DNA of 64,000 nt, from positions 2,115,501 through 2,179,500 of the forward strand of contig NC_091971.1 in the NCBI RefSeq assembly GCF_036711975.1, in the 5' to 3' direction. This document shows positions 13,001 through 23,000 of the stretch, one piece after another (the first letter of the stretch is position 1; each line of letters opens with the position of its first letter). This DNA is from Onthophagus taurus (Eukaryota; Arthropoda; Insecta; Coleoptera; Scarabaeidae). The notes beneath the pieces are model-generated. The model searched no databases. It saw only the letters and a program-made list of their open reading frames with translations, and was not told where the DNA came from. A program made the position numbers and the translations under genes.

Positions 13001-13781
13001 GGATTTCGACCAATGTCAATGGAAAACGCCGAAAGCACATTGATTTGGATTCAAGGAGCCAATAAGACCAATTACGAAAAGTGGAAGAGTAGTTTAAATT
13101 CATTTTTAGACAGTAAATACTAAATCAAAGTAACACATTAACTTTATTTTAATATATACATTTTTTTAAGAGTATTACACTCCTGGTATGACTGAAAAAG
13201 GAACCGCCTCTGTACGAAAATGTAGTTACACTCAACCACCGCAAAAGGGGCATGTTTGCGATGTTGATGTAAAAGTTTGGAAAGAATGTAACCGGGATCA
13301 ACATTACAATTACCACAAAAATTCACCCTGCATATTTTTGAAATTAAATAAAATTTATGGATGGATCCCCGAATATTATAACACAACAAACGGCCTTCCT
13401 CAAGATATGCCCCCAGAATTAAAAAAGCGAATTGTAGATGCTAAACCAGAAGAAAGAAACACCGTTTGGGTTAGTTGCGAAGGGGAAAACCCTGCTGATG
13501 TAGAAGCTGTTGGTCCAATTCAATACTTCCCAGATATCCAAGGTTTTCCAGGATATTATTACCCATACGAAAATGCGGAAGGATATTTAAGTCCGTTGGT
13601 TGCCGTGCATTTCCTAAGACCAAAATGTATGTAATGATTAGTGCACAACAAAATATAATTAATTTATTACTTTTTAGCTGGAATTGTAATTAACATCGAA
13701 TGTAAAGCTTGGGCGAGAAATATAAAACACAGCAGAGTCGATAGAATTGGATCCGTCCATTTTGAATTATTAATCGATTAA
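10048..13781 (+). CDS. nrv: Na+/K+-ATPase beta subunit (nervana family), gene 2, 344 aa long form
   Basis: Exons 10048-10264, 12855-13112, 13171-13626 and 13678-13781 join in phase to 344 residues. Exon 1 gives a long ~72-residue cytosolic tail (starts MPNSSANTNN, ends LFGRNGASW). Exon 2 holds the membrane span (KIGLFYLIFYGMLAALVA), then FFQTLDPRIPKWQLDRS and NPGLGFRPM. Exon 3 has SPCIFLKLNKIYGWIPEYY, VWVSCEGENP and YYYPYENAEGYLSPLVAV. Exon 4 has NIECKAWARNI and ends GSVHFELLID. The YYPY segment is the part that contacts the alpha subunit in this family. Six ectodomain Cys and two N-glycosylation sequons (NKT, NTT) are present. An alternative first exon (10648-10756) would give 308 residues. 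The 2.1-kb intron before exon 2 contains a broken copy of exon 2 and several repeat modules. AATAAA at 14079 is a likely poly(A) signal. Confidence 0.93.
10648..10756 (+). CDS. nrv: Alternative first exon of beta-subunit gene 2 (308-aa form)
   Basis: An ATG at 10648 opens MVAIKNEDEFQMMPPLK, then the family motif LLGRDSASWG just before a GTGAGC donor at 10757. Its splice phase (1, within the codon after Trp) matches that of the exon at 10048-10264, so either exon can join exon 2 at 12855. The two exons encode different cytosolic tails of about 36 and 72 residues ahead of an identical transmembrane and ectodomain part. Each probably has its own promoter. Alternative 5' exons are known for nervana genes, so this is a believable isoform pair, although transcript proof is lacking. 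Confidence 0.8.
10830..11075 (+). pseudogene. Broken duplicate of gene 2 intron end and exon 2
   Basis: This matches 12740-12985 closely, from the intron (TTTTGGAATGTAT, GTTTTGTAATTAG) through the acceptor TTTTTAG at 10946 into exon 2 (AAAATTGGACTTTTCTA, then CTAAGTGGCAATTAG). One extra T in the run after CTATTTGA shifts the frame in the transmembrane part. The copy stops after GATAATCGGA, where module A repeat sequence begins. It cannot replace exon 2. If its intact acceptor were used it would yield a frameshifted transcript. Confidence 0.85.
11076..11300. repeat. Module A repeat abutting the broken exon copy
   Basis: Made of GTTCTAG/CTAGAAC repeats around a TTAGCCGTCTTGAGAGA hairpin at about 11190. 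It starts directly at the break in the exon 2 copy and ends where sequence homologous to the 3' flank of gene 2 begins. Confidence 0.8.
11310..12030 (+). repeat. Segmental duplicate of the gene 2 3' flank (see 14110-14830)
   Basis: Matches 14110-14830 over about 700 bases in the same orientation, including TGAAGATAACGA, GTAAAGAAACGTTAATTTA, AAAATTGATCCTTTTAGCAT and GATTTTAAATCTTGTT. Small indels and substitutions separate the copies. Together with 10830-11075 it looks like the remains of a tandem duplication of gene 2 whose middle has been lost. Confidence 0.85.
12031..12170. repeat. Module A repeat
   Basis: Contains CTAGAACTAACACAAGACC, then a GGGTTTAGCTGTCTTGAGAG hairpin with its partner GTGGCTAAACCC. 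Lies in the intron of gene 2, immediately left of a gene 4-derived fragment. Confidence 0.75.
12173..12236. pseudogene. 64-bp captured fragment of gene 4 (exon end, splice acceptor, intron)
   Basis: Identical over 64 bases to 28503-28566, which on the minus strand covers the first 32 bases of the sixth exon of gene 4 (VYCEG region), its acceptor and the adjoining intron. In gene 2 it has no splicing role and stands between module A and module B repeats. At 28541 onward the same module B type repeat adjoins the source, so the fragment probably travelled with that repeat. Confidence 0.85.
12237..12690 (+). repeat. Module B repeat plus trailing module A piece
   Basis: Carries AAACGTCAATTTGACAATTA, TTTAGGTTGGTATCATTTTA, AAACGTCAAAATGACGTTT and GATGACATTTGTATG in the order seen in all module B copies. 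A module A hairpin (TTTAGCCGTCTTAAGAGAC) follows at about 12630. Confidence 0.8.
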
Positions 13782-14109
13782 GAGAAAAGTGCCATTATAA
13801 AGGTGTACAAAATAGAATCATTCCAAATAAGCCGCACAACAAAAATTAATTTTAATCTCATTCCACGTAATATAGCTTTTGATAAAAATATAGAAATGTG
13901 AAGAATCTCGAAGAATCTCTTGCAATTATTTTTTATACAGGATTGATATTTATCATTTACACCTAAGAAATATTTTATAAACAACGTTATTTCGTTTCGT
14001 ATTTAATTTTAATTATGTAAATAACCTTTAAACAACAAAGTTTTGTTGACATATGTTTTAATTGACTCGAATTTTACAATAAAAAGGATTGTTTTGAAAA
14101 TTCACCTTC

Positions 14110-14830
14110 TATTTTTTATTAAAAATCCTAAGAAGTGTTTTTGGAAAGAAATTGCATATTTTTGAGGTTATGTTTTTTTTTATATTGTCAACTTATTCTG
14201 AAGATAACGACTTAAATAAATCTTTTATGTATGTTATAAATCTAGTAAAGAAACGTTAATTTAGAGTTGTACTCACGATTTATAACACTTATAGTCGAAA
14301 ATTGATCCTTTTAGCATCTTCGGAGTTTGAACTTGAGTGACGTCGTTTGATTGATTTTCACCCAAATTTCGATTACAACTAAAGTATGGTTTGAAATTGT
14401 TTGAGTGTTATTATAAAATATGTTTTGGTGTGTTTTATTTTTCTTAAAAAACCTAATAAATAATAAAAATTGATTTTCAAAAATTGAGTGACAATTAAAC
14501 TTCAAAAAAATTTGTTACCAACACAAATTATCAAAATAATTGTAACAAACCTAGTGATTTTTTATTTAGCCAACCTAAGATCATCAATTAACTAATAATT
14601 AACTTTTTTTTGTATTATCTTCGAATTAAATTCTTGTGTATATGAAAAATTACACTAGGATGTATCACTTTTTTTGTATATAACTACAAATGTATATAAA
14701 AACGAGTTTACATCACTTCCGGTTAGATTTTAAATCTTGTTTAATAATTGTTAATCTCCTAAATATGTGATAATTAACGATAACATTTACGATATTTCAA
14801 GGTGAAAAACATCCCACATTCTTCTAAGAA
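14110..14830 (+). repeat. Original copy of the duplicated gene 2 3' flank
   Basis: Pairs with 11310-12030 in the same orientation (about 2.8 kb apart). It begins shortly after the likely poly(A) signal of gene 2 (AATAAA at 14079), so this is where the sequence belongs and 11310-12030 is the displaced copy. Confidence 0.8.
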
Positions 14831-15450
14831 GTCCCAAAAATACTCAATAAAAAATTAATGATTGCTAATATGATAGTCATCACAGGACATTAACACATAA
14901 TGGAGAATTAAAATAAAAAAAAATGTGGTAGCAAGTTACCGAAAAGGTCAAACGACATTTATTACAAAGTAAATCTTCCAAAAATGAGATCTCATTGCAA
15001 ACGAGATCGTTGATTTTATTTTAATACGAATCCGACCACGCCCTTCTACCTGCTCAAGGAAGTCAAGAAGCAGACCCGAAAAAAGTTTACCTGATTCTGT
15101 GACATTTAGGCGCCGTCTTAAAAGGTTAAAAAGTGTATCAACAAAAATATACACAAAAAATCGTTTTTAATTCAAAAATAATAAATTTTTGGTAATAAAA
15201 AGCCAATTTTTTCATAACATAATGATCAAATGATGTTATGATACAAAAAAATTATGTTTTGATGTCAATGACTTTTTAAAAAATGCTTAAGAAGTTAAAA
15301 ACTAGTTGAAGACCTTGCTAAATTCCTTTTCGTCCTTTCAAAGTCATCAACTTGAAAATTACCAGGAGCCACACACACGACGCCTTCCAAAACAAAAACA
15401 ACAAAAAAAAATGCTCGAAAAAGTCAATTACAGATTCAAAGGCGTGGTCA
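14831..15450. other. Intergenic, upstream of the cuticle protein gene
   Basis: AT-rich DNA with scattered open frames and no recognisable protein or repeat module. It probably includes the distal promoter of the gene at 15533. Confidence 0.4.
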
Positions 15451-15455
15451 ACCAC

Positions 15456-15462
15456 TATAAAA
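15456..15462 (+). promoter_or_regulatory. TATA box of the cuticle protein gene
   Basis: TATAAAA stands 71-77 bases before the start codon at 15533. An insect initiator-like TTCAGCAACAGT follows about 25 bases downstream (about 15480-15492). The spacing fits a short 5' UTR of about 45 bases, common in insect cuticle genes. Confidence 0.65.
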
Positions 15463-15532
15463 CCAAGCAGCTCTTCAGAATTCAGCAACAGTTTTGCGAG
15501 TACTGGTCATCAAAAAATCAGCAGCGCGAAAA

Positions 15533-16309
15533 ATGTTGAAATCAATCATTTCAAGCCTTTTCATTTTCGGGGTAGTCTTCGGAAGACCATCTGAGGAGAA
15601 AGTAACCTTGAAACTTGAAGTTCCCGAAGTTTCCGATAAAATAGTTCAATTTCAACAACAACACGCAGATGGACAGTACAGCTATACTTATGCAAATCCG
15701 TTATCTTCGAAATCTGAAGTAAGATCTTTAGATGGAACAACGAACGGTGTTTATAAATATCTCGATTCAGACGGAAAAATACAATCTGTTGAATATTCAT
15801 CGGATGAGAATGGATTTCAAGTAAAATCGGCAACGAATCTTCCCGAAGCACCGAAAGTACCTGAATTACCGAAATTAGAAGCACCTCTCCCGGTTAGTGA
15901 CACCCCTGAAGTGGCCGAAGCTAGATCAAAACATTTAGAAGCATTGAAATTGGCTGAAAAATCCGGCGGTGAGGGACCAAGTGAGATTGAAACAACAGTG
16001 GTAAATCCCGCACCTATTTTATCACATCCTATTAGCTTTTATGGAGTCCCTCCAAGTAACGTTCAGGTTCTTCCATTTTCTGCAACTCCATTAGTAACGT
16101 TAAACTACCAAATTCCTGGAGCTTCCTTCAGTTATGCTACATACCAAGCGCCAATTTTACCAAATGGATTTGCTTTTCAACTAATTGGAAGTAACGGAGC
16201 TGTTTACCCACAAGGTGTACAAGAAAATTTGGTTAAAGAAGAAGCTGAAGATACCGTTACCATCGAAGCAAAAAACGTTAAAGAAGAAGTGCCAGAAAAG
16301 AAGGAATAA
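15533..16309 (+). CDS. CPR-family cuticle protein with Rebers-Riddiford chitin-binding domain, 258 aa
   Basis: Secreted structural protein that binds chitin in the exoskeleton. The start MLKSIISSLFIFGVVFG is a clear signal peptide, and choosing the ATG at 15533 puts it at the N terminus; the frame is open a further 13 codons upstream but without a better start. Residues ~35-95 hold the extended R&R domain: GQYSYTYANPLSSKSEVRS, then NGVYKYLDSDGKIQSVEYS, then DENGFQVKSATNLPEAP. The aromatic spacing and the LPEAP ending resemble the RR-1 (flexible cuticle) class. The C-terminal half is rich in Pro, Ala, Val and Tyr, with an acidic/Lys tail (EAKNVKEEVPEKKE). The gene is a single exon, whereas many CPR genes interrupt the signal peptide with an intron. 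TAA at 16307 overlaps an AATAAA. Confidence 0.92.
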   Translation: MLKSIISSLFIFGVVFGRPSEEKVTLKLEVPEVSDKIVQFQQQHADGQYSYTYANPLSSKSEVRSLDGTTNGVYKYLDSDGKIQSVEYSSDENGFQVKSATNLPEAPKVPELPKLEAPLPVSDTPEVAEARSKHLEALKLAEKSGGEGPSEIETTVVNPAPILSHPISFYGVPPSNVQVLPFSATPLVTLNYQIPGASFSYATYQAPILPNGFAFQLIGSNGAVYPQGVQENLVKEEAEDTVTIEAKNVKEEVPEKKE

Positions 16310-16544
16310 AGTCCAAAATGACACCGTAAAAATAAGCTTTTAATTTTTGATTTTTATTTTCTTTGGGAATGTTGTAAATAAGGTTTTGTTTTTGAAACCG
16401 ATTTGAAATCTAAACCAAAAGTTGTAATTATTAAAAATAAATTTCACTACAACAAAAAAAAATCTTCTTCTTCTTCCCTTTTTTAAGGCCTTTGAATTGT
16501 ACTCTATACAAGGCAAAGACAAATATATCTGATGCGATAAGCAC

Positions 16545-16700
16545 ATTTAGTCGTCTTGATAGACGTGCGGCTAAACCCGATACTTTCTTCTAGTTCTAGC
16601 TCTAGTGTTAGTTCTAGTTTTATATTAGCACTATCACTAGAACTAACACAAGACAAAGCTAATAATTCGGGTTTAGCCGTCTTGAGAGACGTGCTTGGTG
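16545..16700. repeat. Module A repeat
   Basis: Two TTAGCCGTCTTGAGAGACG-type hairpin halves (near 16550 and 16672) flank a GTTAGTTCTAG/CTAGAACTAAC inverted pair. It lies just downstream of the cuticle gene. Confidence 0.8.
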
Positions 16701-19700
16701 GTTATGCAACACAATATGCTGTTCTTAAAAAAAGGTTGCCTACATTTATAAAAAAAATTTAAATTTAATCATATTATTTACATAACAAGAAAATAAATGA
16801 GTAATGTTCAACGTAAATTACATGATTAATCATGTAAACTAAATAAATCATTAAAAATTTTAATTTGTTTATTTTTAAAATATATCCAAGACCTTGTCTG
16901 GTTGAAAAAGATGTAGGTTAAAACCAAAACGAAAATAGCTCACTCACACAGGAGGTGCAGTGTAGCTGAAAATTCCTGAAATCTCGCCAAAAAATTAAAT
17001 ATAGTCCCCTTATTCACAAGAGCAGACGTTGTTTATACGCCCGATTGAATAAAGAAAGAAAAAAAACTAACATATTACGCAATGTTGTCGCACGACGATA
17101 TTGGTTTATATCTACGTCAGCATATGAACACTTATCAAAAAATAGTACATATCGAAACGTGACGTTTTTTTGGCGCCGACAAAAAGTTATCTCGATAATG
17201 CAAATTTTATAATAAAGTGAATTTTAGAGTTTACTATCTGCGATACAACCTCGAAACCGAACCAGATTCAACTGGAAAACTGTTTTGGTTCGTGTAACGG
17301 AAATTCATAATTTTCCAAATAATTTTATTAAGAAAATATAAATTGTAAAAAAAATTTAAGAAATGTTAAAGTAAACTGTTTGTATACAACGTGGTGAAAT
17401 TCACTACTTCGAAAGCCGTTGAACTTGAATGAGTCATAAACGACGTTACTGCGAATTGCAGACAAAATCGATATTCAGCGAAATACATTATAATTAATGT
17501 TTTTATAATTTGTAAAATGTCAACGACTCTCTTGAAAAGATAAATCAGAAAAATCGAAGCTAATCCAGATGAATCCAGAACGTTTAAATCTCATCCTAAC
17601 TCAATCCAGTCTGATCCGAACGTAAAATATAACAAGATACATAAATCATAAGATATTTTTGAAATCGCTCAATGTGTTAATATTAATAATTACGTTAACA
17701 AATAGATAAACGTGGATGTTTATCAAATTTTTAACTTTAATCATAAAGTGTGAAATAAAATTCAGTAATAAATTTTATCTTTCAATCGTTACGAAATCGT
17801 TCAAGTTTTTCGAATTTTGTTAAACCACAAAATTAATGCAAAAATGACTTTTTAAGTGGTCATAACTCGATTATTTTTATATTTATATATATTTTTCTAT
17901 TAACTCGTTAACCTTGTACAACCCTCAGAATGACACCGTGTTCGACTTGTTGTTTATACACGTATGGACGCCTGAAAGTCTACCCCCCAAAAAGGAACGT
18001 ATTAATTTAGATTAAATCGATTATAACTAGAGGACAAAAACAAATTAATTAATCCCCTTTATTAATTGACCAATTTTAAGCATCAACATCTCGATGACTC
18101 CTTTTTATACACTTTACAGTTTGAAGACGACCAAGTCGTTGTGGTAGGAGATAGAGAAGATGCAGCATACAAGACAAGGAAATTTAAAGAAGAATACGAA
18201 TCACTCGAAATCTTGAAATAAATATAGCGAAGACAGAATTCTTTACGGTAGGAGCAGACAAGGAACATTTGGATACTGATGGCTGCCAAATAAGGTGGTG
18301 CGAAGTTTATATACATACATAGTTAGTGAAAGGGATAGAACTTAAGGGTGTTATAATTAAAGTACAGTACAATAATTACAAGTAATACAAGTAATTACAA
18401 AGTACAGTATAATAATTAAACGGCATGTGGTAGTTTCTTTTATTAAGATTATTAGTTTTCAAAAATCGATTCATTATCAGGTACAAAAGCCAAAAATCAC
18501 AAAACTATCTATTTATGTCATTATTTATTTATATGAAGCATTGCACAGTGGGTTGAAATATAATATATGTAGGTAAGCCGAAAGATAATGTTCTAAAAAT
18601 AACAAAAGTAAATTTTTGTAATATTATTTACGGAAGAAACCTTGACAGATGACATTTTTGACATTAAAAAGACATAAAAATATAAAATTCTTCCGAAAAT
18701 AAAATTATTATACTTTAATATATTTTTGTGTTATTTTTGCATATTTTTATTGAAAAATATAATTATAATAATTACTAACAATATAAACTTATAACTACAC
18801 AGGTTGATTCTTTTTACAATACCTGTCAAGGTCAAATTTAGGGTTGCTGTTGGTATTACCACTAAATTCTAATTTCTAATAACATTTAATAACTAGATAA
18901 TTGAGTTTAAGACATTATATTTTATTTCAATTATTTGTGTATAAATACAAAAACTAAAAGCTGTATTTTGGCTTATTGAGTAACGAAAGTTTCAACATAA
19001 ATATAATATAATCATGCTATTGTTACCAACTTCACAACAATTTGACAGGTGTCATCAAATTAATAAACTGTCAATATACTTTTTATTATTATTATAATAT
19101 ATTTAATTCCCTGTTATCGTGAAGTTTTTTTTAGATTTTATTAACATTCGTCGAAATGATGTTATCTAAGTATTTGAACTCACACGTAAGAACAATATAG
19201 TAACGTCATTCGTCACTTAACGATTTAATCTTCTTGTATGTTTGGCGTTTTCTTTTGATAACTGAATGATGGACAATAAAGCATTTGAATAATAATAAAA
19301 CCTACGCATTTTGTGAACTTATACAGGCGTAAAGTACCACTTAGTGATTCATATATCATCCATTTAATGCTGTCTTTTTAGGAACAATAACAACAATAAT
19401 TTAAGACAGGTTTAATATCAAAATTAGCCAGGTTTCTATTGATTCGATCGCGGACATAATTTAAAGCTACGCCACACCGAAAGGAACTCAAAGAAACATA
19501 ACTCCTATCTCAAAATTTCTGGATGTTTTGGATGTCGATCCTGGATTCTGCTAATAAATCATCTTTCTTTAATGAACTCATACGGCTTATGATACCATGT
19601 GTATTACTTTTTAAAAAGAGTCTAATTTTGCCTAATCCAACATTTACGAACTTTCTTTTTCTGTTTTTGCAAAATAATAATAATTACAGAAACTGTTGCC

Positions 19701-20064
19701 ATAAATGAAAACTTAAAACGTCCTACTTAAAAAAAACTGTATATTAATCTCATATTAAATCATAAACATTACGAAATGAGTTTTTACCACTTCTGTGATT
19801 GTTTCTCTTATCTTCATTGAAATTAAACGGAGAGGTAGGGGAGATATAGTTTTTTTTATGGAGCCGGTTTCTGGTATTAAAAAGTTGGGTTTGTTGAACG
19901 TGCGTTGGTTGCTGGCACAGCACAACTCGAGTACGACGTAAACGACGCGCAACCGGTTCGTATCGTTCGCCGTCGTTTTCTGATTAGAATAGAATCGCCT
20001 CCGAGGAGAGAGGCAAACGTCGCGGTCTGGTCGTCGTCAGTCGAAATCGTTGCTTCGACAGAGA
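16701..20064. other. Intergenic region before beta-subunit gene 3
   Basis: Mostly AT-rich DNA without genes. It holds a reverse-transcriptase remnant (18102-18302) and a short imperfect direct repeat (AAGTACAGTA, about 18360-18415). About 19890-20064 is richer in GC and CG and lies directly before the gene 3 start codon, so it is probably promoter and 5' UTR. Confidence 0.45.
18102..18302 (+). pseudogene. Non-LTR retrotransposon reverse-transcriptase remnant
   Basis: One frame reads FLYTLQFEDDQVVVVGD and then REDAAYKTRKFKEEYESL. A second frame continues with INIAKTEFFTVGADK and DTDGCQIRWC. This is the reverse-transcriptase core around the catalytic F/Y-A-D-D motif of jockey/R1-like non-LTR elements, followed by the usual K-T-E segment. 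The Ala before DD has become Glu. A frameshift and stop codons near 18220 separate the two pieces. Only about 65 residues are left, so this is a dead 3' remnant. Confidence 0.8.
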
Positions 20065-23000
20065 ATGGCAGAGAAAGATAAGAATGGAGTGCACGCGTTC
20101 CCTTATATGAAACCACCAGAACAAACTACATGGGAAAAAATTTCAACAACATTTTACAACAAATCAGATAATACAATCTTAGGGCGAACTGGGAAAGGAT
20201 GGTGTAAGTATTAATTTGTTTACAAGCTTTTTTTAAACTCTTTTTGTTAATACATGTGCGTTCGGTTGCGTTTCAGTTTTCATAAAACAACTTTATATAC
20301 TCACTTTTATCTTATTTTTAATAAATGATAGTGGATTGTTTATCCTTTTACGTCGGTTTATCGAATATTTGAAATCGGAACTTGAATCGTAAGTTTGTTA
20401 TTCGTTGTTCAATTTTTGTTTATTTTAACTGCCTCGGCGGTTATTTTCCATTTTTTATTTATTAAAGATTTTCTTTATACCTATCGATTTTTGTTCGTTA
20501 TAACCGATTAGATAACGATAACAATTAATAAATTTACATAACATTAACGTTTACATAACTTCACGTGAAGATTATCTAAGTTAACTTGAACCATCACTCT
20601 TTGTTTTTTCTATTTTATAATTTAAGATATAAAGTTCACTTTTCCATTAAGGTATTGATTTTGAATTTAAAACTATGTTATTTTTACAATTTACTAAAAA
20701 AATTTGATATTTCGTTATCTACTTTTTCATTGAAGAGTTATCGTTTCAAGGGAATCATCAAGGTTAACGACCACACCATGCTTAAAAACCTTTATTTTAA
20801 GTTTTTTTATAAGAAATTATTTCCACACAGACGTGCGATAGTTTTCTAAGAAATCAGAAAAAATACATTGATGCAAATGATTTAACAAGTAAAATGCGGT
20901 GTGTGTTAAGTATGATAACTTTATTTCATTATGAAGCGATGGAAGTGCATTTTTATTACATAACTGGTTATACCTGTTTTAGAAATATTATAGATTATCG
21001 GCGCTTTTTGTGTTCTGCAACGAATTGTTTTTATAAGTGCTTAACGATTTTATTTCGTTACAATGTGGATTTATTTTTTCTTTTTGTTTGCGTCAGTTGT
21101 ATCTGATCCATTAAAAAAAATATCGTTCGAGATTTGTATCTTTTACTTGCGCAAACATTATCAATATGATTTGAATTGTATCAATCATCTTTTTAAAATT
21201 TCATGACGCAAATTTTTTCAATTCTTTTTTGGTTTTCAATTGACGTTAAAACATTTATTTTATTATCTTAAAATAATAATTGTTAAGAACATTATTTTAG
21301 CAATATTTCATAGAATATTTTCTGTTGAAAACAACATTTTATAATAGGTATGCAAGGTTGCACTAAAATAATTATTTATTTTTTAATAAATATTTAGAAT
21401 TCGAAAAATGTTTCTTCATTTTTTATAATTACATAGTTATGGAAACAACTGGAAAACATTTCGCAGCGACTTTAACCGAGAAACATCTTCTTTAAACCAC
21501 ACATGTATATTTGTTAGGAAAAAGTTAACAACGATTAAAAAATCAGATTGGCAAATATAAAACGAATTTTGAGTATCTGGAATACAAAGTTCATGTGCTC
21601 ATTATTTTCAATCAATGCATCTTCTTAATCTTGTTTTGTTGCACTTGCTTTGATAAGTTTTTCTTGTTCATTTTGAAACTCCTCGTTTAGTTTTTTCTTA
21701 CAAGTGAATCTTTGTAATTCTCCACCATCATCTGCTTTTCTTGGGTGTATCGAATGATTTGTACAAATCGAACCAAAAACTGCACAAAATGGAGCTTAAA
21801 GATTGCCACAACATCAGTTTTTATGTTGACCTGGTGTACATATCAATTCGCGAAGAAAATCTATACCTAAAAAATCAATATCTCTCCCCTTCTTGCTTAC
21901 GGACGTCCATGTCATGCACCCCTCAGAAACTTCATGACCTTTAAAGACATCCTTGTCTAATGTACTAATCCATTCATGAAGTGATATATTTAATTATATC
22001 ACTTCATCACATTATATCATTATTTATTTTATCAACATATGGTCAAATATAACGACAGTATACCTTATGGGTTGATCAAAATCGAATGATAAGTTACTTC
22101 TTACAATTTTACATTGCATAGTTTTGTAGCAGAAGGATAACTGAATTATAAAATCTGATCTATACATCTAAAATGAGTATTCCTAACTTCTTAAGACACT
22201 TTTCCTGTTAAATGTTTGTTGATTTATCCCATGATAGTATTAGTATTATCTGTTATTGAGGATATAAAAAGCGTGAATCCTATCTCTAGACAAAGAGCGT
22301 GAATAATAAGACAATAATTCATTTCCACGTGTACACTTGGTACAACTGTACCAAACCAAGTCACTTATGCACTCTCCTTCCTTGTCGTAAATAAGCCGTA
22401 ATAAGTTGCGCTTAAAGGGATGTGGAATGAGAAGTTATTGATTTTATATTCTTGATAGATAATCAATGCTTTTGGCAACATAAAATATCAAAATCAGCCC
22501 TCAAAACCTTGAAAATTAAATCAACCTATGATTGTTTATTAATTTTACCGTTATCTTTAAGAAAGTTTCCAATTTTGAGTAAAAATAAACACCGCTTGCG
22601 TTTTTGAGGTTATGATTTCTGCAAATTTGACATATGTCACTTTTTAATTAAAACAAACCTAAATACTTACTTAATAAGTTTTTAACCTCAACTAATTTAA
22701 TAGTAGTCGTGTGTTTAACGTTAAAATCGACGTGGTGTATCGATATTTCGCAGCCTCACGATTTACGACAACGTAAATTCGATATTTATAGAAAATTTTT
22801 GTTTCGTCTAAACGTCAGACGTCGTGACGCGTGGTTGGTAGAACTGCGGTTATTTGTTGAATTACCAAGAACATGGACGTCAAGTTCTGACATTTAATCA
22901 TTTTGACAGTTTATTTTATCGAAATTTTTTTTATTTTTGATTTTCTTTTTATTTATTTAATTAAAAAAACCGTTTTAAAACTATCACAACCAAAACCGCA

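Noticed and set aside
15561-15884. Minus-strand frame opposite the cuticle protein
   Set aside because: Shadow of the coding strand; the plus strand has signal peptide, chitin-binding domain and TATA box.
20586-21106. Two plus-strand frames of 87 and 70 codons
   Set aside because: Hydrophobic low-complexity translations inside the gene 3 intron, with no start context or homology.
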